Shown one piece after another: positions 60,215-64,000 of a DNA stretch of 64,000 bases. Numbering within the stretch: the first letter of the stretch is position 1; each line of letters begins with the position of its first letter. The position numbers and the translations under genes were made by a program. A model generated the notes under the pieces. That model was given only the letters and a program-made list of their open reading frames with translations. It was not told the origin of the DNA and did not search any database. This DNA comes from Candidatus Peribacteria bacterium RIFCSPHIGHO2_02_FULL_49_16 (GTDB lineage: Bacteria > Patescibacteriota > Gracilibacteria > Peribacterales > Peribacteraceae): the NCBI GenBank assembly GCA_001788955.1, contig MFXT01000026.1, positions 3,760-67,759 of the forward strand, in the 5' to 3' direction.

Positions 60215-61233
60215 TATGCAGAAACGTAATGAGATCCGGATAGAAATCTTGGCAACATCTCTCGCAGTTCTTCTGCAGGCAAATTATTGCGCTTGGCAAT
60301 GAAGAGCGATCGCAGAAAATTGAGTTGAGAAAGTACCGTCACGGCAAAGGCAAAAAGCGGCTCGATCGAGAGCGCTTTATTCCACATTGGAGCAATATAT
60401 CCGGCAATCACATGCGATATATCCTGCTCGAAAAGTAATGGATTTTCTACAAGAAAATCCAGAGAATGCGGCATGTGATAACCGAATGCCGATCGATCCA
60501 CGGCCCCCTGAAGAGATGCGATAGCATTTGTCTCCAAAGCAGATTCCTCCAGCGTTCCTCCAAAAAGGAAAGAAAACGGCGGAGTAATCGTTCCCTGAAG
60601 CACACGCAGTGCTGTGCGCAGATTTGTCAAATCAATGCGAAGTCGTGTGTATGCGAGAATGTCCTTTGATCCGCTCTCTTCAGCAAGACGCACCTGAATA
60701 CGTGCCACCGCATCGGCAACGGCCGCATCTATTTCTGCGGGCGTGCAGGAATCCTGTACACGAAGAGCAGCCATGCACGATGCCAATTCCTTCGGAAATG
60801 TGTCACGGCGTTCTCCATGCATAACGGCACGCAGTTCTTCTTCAGAGAAGACCGATATGCCAGAAAGAAGTTTTCGACCGGTATCCTTCACCCATCCCCG
60901 TTCTTGTTTATACAAAAACGACAGAAGTACCTTATCTCCTTCAAGCCATACAATGTCGAATATATGCTTTTTTTGTTGTAAGGCTGCGATCTGCACTTCA
61001 TGTTGTACCCACTGTTCGAGCGCGGATAGGATGTCTTCAAAGTGTGAAAGCCCTTGATCAATCACACCAGTACACGAAAGTTCCATCAAAATATGTTCCG
61101 CCTCTTCGATAGTCCGACTTCCGAGCAAGCGATCCTTATCCGTCTCATCGAGAAGATACCGCTGCAGCACACCTAATCTCCCGTAAGAGAAAGCGAAATG
61201 TTGTGCAATAAGAGGATGAGAAATCGTTATCAT
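60214..61233 (-). CDS. atpC: V-type ATPase subunit C (d-like)
   Basis: This funnel-shaped subunit joins the central stalk to the membrane ring. The 339-residue, largely helical protein shows FSYGRLGVLQRYLLDETDKDRLLGS at the start, repeated tripartite helical units, YTRLRIDLTNLRTALRVLQG in the middle and LFIAKRNNLPAEELREMLPRF at the end, which is the family signature. It overlaps subunit E by ATGA and F by one base. Sequence is divergent, but context makes the call secure. Confidence 0.9.
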   Translation of the reverse strand: MITISHPLIAQHFAFSYGRLGVLQRYLLDETDKDRLLGSRTIEEAEHILMELSCTGVIDQGLSHFEDILSALEQWVQHEVQIAALQQKKHIFDIVWLEGDKVLLSFLYKQERGWVKDTGRKLLSGISVFSEEELRAVMHGERRDTFPKELASCMAALRVQDSCTPAEIDAAVADAVARIQVRLAEESGSKDILAYTRLRIDLTNLRTALRVLQGTITPPFSFLFGGTLEESALETNAIASLQGAVDRSAFGYHMPHSLDFLVENPLLFEQDISHVIAGYIAPMWNKALSIEPLFAFAVTVLSQLNFLRSLFIAKRNNLPAEELREMLPRFLSGSHYVSA

Positions 61234-61796
61234 ACTGTAGAAGAAAAGAGTCGCCCCCCTGTCTCCACTTCTGTTGCCGGACGAAGATAGGCAAAAACAA
61301 GGTGTTCAAATGTAAAATCTCTTTCTTGATCTCCCGTAATAAAGAGAAAACCGCCACGCGCAGTAATAGATTCCCCTACTACGATGCCACTCTTTCCCAC
61401 GAGAAGCGTCTGAAGAATCCGCGCATGATCGGCGGCAGGACGTACCATGCCATTCTCCGGGCACTGCTGTATGCAATGAAAAAGAAATTGTTTCAGCGTG
61501 TCCGCAGTAAGAGCACAGAGGCGATCTATAACCTGATTATAGACAGAAGAGAGAATTTCCTGCTTCTTTTGAAGAAGTATATTGCGCTTCTGAAGCGAAA
61601 GTTGCATGGAGCGATGTATACGCTCCTGTGTCACATCTTTTTTAAAACGCTCTCTGAACACCCGTTTTTTTTCTGCAATTTCTCGTTCATTTTCCTCCGA
61701 ATGCCGCCGCAGCGTATGCTGATATTCACGCTGCAACGTAGCAATCTCTTCGTCTGCCTGCGCTTTAATCGCCTCATGGATATCCTGTAAAGACAT
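61230..61796 (-). CDS. atpE: V-type ATPase subunit E
   Basis: This peripheral-stalk subunit has 188 residues. The N-terminal 110 are a charged coiled coil (DIHEAIKAQADEEIATLQREYQHTL...). The C-terminal globular part includes GKSGIVVGESITARGGFLFITGDQERDFTFEHLVF, with the GG segment typical of the family. The ATG at 61796 lies 22 bases after subunit K's stop; an in-frame upstream start would overlap subunit K. A subunit G/H partner is not seen and may lie beyond the window, before subunit I. Confidence 0.9.
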   Translation of the reverse strand: MSLQDIHEAIKAQADEEIATLQREYQHTLRRHSEENEREIAEKKRVFRERFKKDVTQERIHRSMQLSLQKRNILLQKKQEILSSVYNQVIDRLCALTADTLKQFLFHCIQQCPENGMVRPAADHARILQTLLVGKSGIVVGESITARGGFLFITGDQERDFTFEHLVFAYLRPATEVETGGRLFSSTV

Positions 61797-61818
61797 AAGA
61801 GAAGATAAAAATGAAAAA

Positions 61819-62397
61819 CTAACCCAGGAGGCCAGCTTTAAAAGAATTAAGCATGAAGAAAGAGATAAGGAACCCAAGAAGAGCATAGGTCTCCACAAGA
61901 GCCGCCATCGTAATCACGCGACCCGCCAGCTTGTCATCCTTCGCAAGCATATGCATACCGGCCGCACAGACTTTTGCCTGATACGGAGCAGACGTCAAAC
62001 ACGTGAATGCCACAGGAAGACTTACAACAAAAAGTGTGATTCCCTGACTCAAGCTGATTACAACATCACCGTTAATCACTGCGCCATAATTAAAAATGAA
62101 TAGCAGAGAGATCACCATGCCGTAGAGTCCTTGTGAACCCGGAAGCACCATGAGTGTAATGACCTTTCCGGCAAGTTCCGGCTTTTCTGTAAGCAAACCC
62201 GCACCGGCCTGACCAGTCAGACTCACTCCTATGATCGAACCGATACAGGAAAGGAATGTCGCCGTGGCGACGCCGAGAAACGCAAAAGCAAGACCCCATT
62301 GGATGCTACCGGCCATAGTCGTGCCCGCATTTTGTGCAAAAGCGGTAAGCGGAGCGAGCAGACCGAGAGTAAGAGCAAGAGATGTAGACGTTCTCAT
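61819..62397 (-). CDS. atpK: V-type ATPase proteolipid subunit K (sodium-type site)
   Basis: This is the membrane rotor ring subunit. The 192-residue protein has a cleavable-looking N-terminus (ending AFAQ), then four helices: two fused hairpins, as in Enterococcus NtpK. The ion-site residues LPGSQ (Leu85, Ser88, Gln89), Gln140 and Glu169 (AALVETYALLG) line up with NtpK Leu61, Thr64, Gln65, Gln110 and Glu139 at constant offsets of 24 and 30. Only one carboxylate is present per four helices. Sodium coupling is therefore inferred. Confidence 0.93.
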   Translation of the reverse strand: MRTSTSLALTLGLLAPLTAFAQNAGTTMAGSIQWGLAFAFLGVATATFLSCIGSIIGVSLTGQAGAGLLTEKPELAGKVITLMVLPGSQGLYGMVISLLFIFNYGAVINGDVVISLSQGITLFVVSLPVAFTCLTSAPYQAKVCAAGMHMLAKDDKLAGRVITMAALVETYALLGFLISFFMLNSFKAGLLG

Positions 62398-62436
62398 AGA
62401 AAAGAAAGGGAAAGAAGGTAGAAATGAAAAAATAAA

Positions 62437-64000
62437 CTAGTGTAACGTTCGACGAAATGGAGAAAAGGCGCGACCGCCCCCTTCAAAGAATTGTGAGAAA
62501 AATTCAATGAACTGCAACCTGCCTGAATGAATAAAACTCCCCAAGGTATTGAGCGCAATACTCACCAGATGACCGCCGAGCAAAATGACAACAATAACCG
62601 GAATCGCGATAAACAGCGGAAAGAGTTTCCCGAGTTCGATGGCCAATTGATTCACCGCAAGTGCCAGTGCGCCCGTGACAAGCCCGAGTGCAAGGATGCG
62701 CAGGTAACTCAAGACATTACTCAACATGCTCACGGCAAAATTTAGGACGCCAAGCAGCCCTATAAACGGACGCAGATACCACACGGCTCCATATCCCTTC
62801 CCCCACACAAGAAGCGCAATGGCGGCATACAACGTGTATTGTGCCACATCTGTGAGAGACTCGGGTGCAAATACGAAGAAAAGCACAGTCCCCAAAAGAA
62901 CATGGCTCGTGAAATCCTGCCACAAAGCCGCGGCACGCTTGCCATGAATCCACTTATGGAGCCCTGCAAGAAAGATACCAAAAAAGAGGTGTGTGATCCC
63001 AAGAACGAGCGATAAATTCTGCAGGAATGTAATGCCGGACTCCACACCCAGATTCCAGATTTGTCCCCGAAAGAGCACCGTTCCATCTATTGTCTGTTTG
63101 GTGAACACAGAAGGAACCTGTTCGGGAAGAAGTCCGAACCATCCGCCAAAGAGAATGCCTATCAAAAACGTGACGATGCCACCAAGAAACAGCAACCACA
63201 AAAGAGGAATTTCTTCAGGTGATTTGCGTAGTTTCAAAAGAACGCCGCCAAAAAGAAGCGCGAGAACGAGGCCGTATCCCGCATCCGTCAGACAAAGTGC
63301 GAAGTATAGCGCAAAAAACGGTGCAAGCATCGCTGTCGGATCAAATTCAGACGATAAAGGAAGTCCGTACAAATTCGTCACACTCTGAAATGGCGTGATC
63401 CATCGGGGATTTTTAAGAAGCACCGGCGGCTCTTCATCCTTTACGATGGGCAGCCGCAAAATTGCCGTCGCAGGAGCACTGGCTTGGATTGTGCGTTCGA
63501 GAAATGCAACTCGCGAACGGGGAACCCAGCCCGTAAGGACGACCGATCCCCATCCTTCATCCAAAGAAGAACGCGCCCGATGACGCTCATCAATCCACCG
63601 CATATACATTTGAGCCAGAAGAAGGTTAGGAAGTTCCGAGGCCAATTGTCTGCGTTCTTCGTTATGTGTTTCTTTTTTACGCAAGAAAAGTTTTTCTTTC
63701 AGTATTGTCTCTTGTACAAGAGCACGCGGATTTCCCGGCAATTGTGGCAATTCCACAGAAGTCCACCCCCATTTCTTTGTGTGCTCTTCAAAAAGCGCGT
63801 GATCTGCTTTCCAAATAATAACATAAACATACGCAACACCGGCGTACTCGTGAACGATATGTATATCGCTCTGCGGACAGTGTGTATCGATGTCTTTTCT
63901 CCATGACAGAATGTGCTTCAGTGGAATCATTCCAAAGAGAAGAATTGTGGTTTCCGTCTCGCGAGGTTCATCGAGAGAATATGATAATGATTGCCAAAGC
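62437..64000 (-). CDS. atpI: V-type ATPase subunit I (5' end outside window)
   Basis: Subunit I is the membrane stator (subunit a) with the two half-channels. The frame stays open from an internal ATG at 63930 to the window edge, so the N-terminus is missing. The visible 520 residues hold the end of the cytoplasmic arm (VVLTGWVPRSRVAFLERTIQ), then about seven membrane helices with PFFALYFALCLTDAGYGLVLALLF, the FGGWFGLLP loop, and the conserved helix SNVLSYLRILALGLVTGALALAVNQLA with the essential Arg. It is the first operon gene visible, 39 bases before K. Confidence 0.93.
   Translation of the reverse strand, partial: LWQSLSYSLDEPRETETTILLFGMIPLKHILSWRKDIDTHCPQSDIHIVHEYAGVAYVYVIIWKADHALFEEHTKKWGWTSVELPQLPGNPRALVQETILKEKLFLRKKETHNEERRQLASELPNLLLAQMYMRWIDERHRARSSLDEGWGSVVLTGWVPRSRVAFLERTIQASAPATAILRLPIVKDEEPPVLLKNPRWITPFQSVTNLYGLPLSSEFDPTAMLAPFFALYFALCLTDAGYGLVLALLFGGVLLKLRKSPEEIPLLWLLFLGGIVTFLIGILFGGWFGLLPEQVPSVFTKQTIDGTVLFRGQIWNLGVESGITFLQNLSLVLGITHLFFGIFLAGLHKWIHGKRAAALWQDFTSHVLLGTVLFFVFAPESLTDVAQYTLYAAIALLVWGKGYGAVWYLRPFIGLLGVLNFAVSMLSNVLSYLRILALGLVTGALALAVNQLAIELGKLFPLFIAIPVIVVILLGGHLVSIALNTLGSFIHSGRLQFIEFFSQFFEGGGRAFSPFRRTLH

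Overview
The window looks like part of a small, streamlined bacterial chromosome from the Candidate Phyla Radiation (Patescibacteria). The best guess is a Peregrinibacteria/Peribacteria-like lineage, but this rests on gene content and style, not on a phylogeny. TGA is an ordinary stop (gapA, rplS and prs end with it), so the UGA=Gly code of Gracilibacteria/Absconditabacteria does not apply. Genes are densely packed on both strands, many same-strand neighbours share an ATGA stop/start, and several convergent pairs overlap at their 3' ends. There is no rRNA, CRISPR array, insertion sequence or prophage. All five tRNAs lie on the minus strand.

Layout. 1-504: 3' end of a GC-rich trypsin-like protease, unlike its neighbours in composition. 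0.6-10.9 kb: gapA, dnaK (with a CIRCE operator), obg, an SLH-domain surface protein, murC, an FtsB/DivIC-like protein, initiator tRNA, rpmA and lepA. 10.9-17.2 kb: a CsaB-like pyruvyl transferase, rplS, a winged-helix regulator, then a type IV secretion-like pair: an exported protein with tandem cystine-knot-like modules and a VirB2-like C-terminus, divergent from a VirB6/TrbL-like membrane protein. A gene-free tract full of palindromes follows. 17.2-29.6 kb: infB, a DHH phosphoesterase, tRNA-Pro, a membrane-gene cluster with corA and an Lgt-like protein lacking catalytic residues, thrS, dnaA, rseP, comF and tRNA-Val. 29.8-46.9 kb: a 965-residue coiled-coil protein, dut, ftsZ, ftsA, a 5'-3' exonuclease, a murE-like ligase, rnhB, a canonical lgt, glycosyltransferases, tsaD, a VirB2-like small protein and prs. 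46.9-53.3 kb: tRNA-Ile inside a mosaic of its own fragments, ruvC, recF, a Nudix hydrolase, rpmG, trxB, glutamate dehydrogenase and tRNA-Leu. 53.4-64 kb: a murL-murD pair and a V-type ATPase operon (I-K-E-C-F-A-B-D) running off the right edge.

How the genes fit together. Envelope and division dominate. MurC, the MurE-like ligase and a MurD coupled to a probable MurL epimerase build the peptidoglycan stem; FtsA, FtsZ and the FtsB-like protein divide the cell. The SLH protein and the CsaB-like transferase suggest pyruvylated cell-wall polysaccharide anchoring of surface proteins. The V-ATPase proteolipid keeps the residues that bind sodium in the Enterococcus enzyme.

Two window-wide signals stand out. 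First, most transcription-unit starts have a -10 hexamer only 6-9 bases before the start codon and no Shine-Dalgarno, which predicts leaderless mRNAs; I used this to choose many starts. Second, short CCTATMACC-type repeats sit at gene starts and, in murE and murD (and at the tsaD N-terminus), inside reading frames, where they encode similar peptides.
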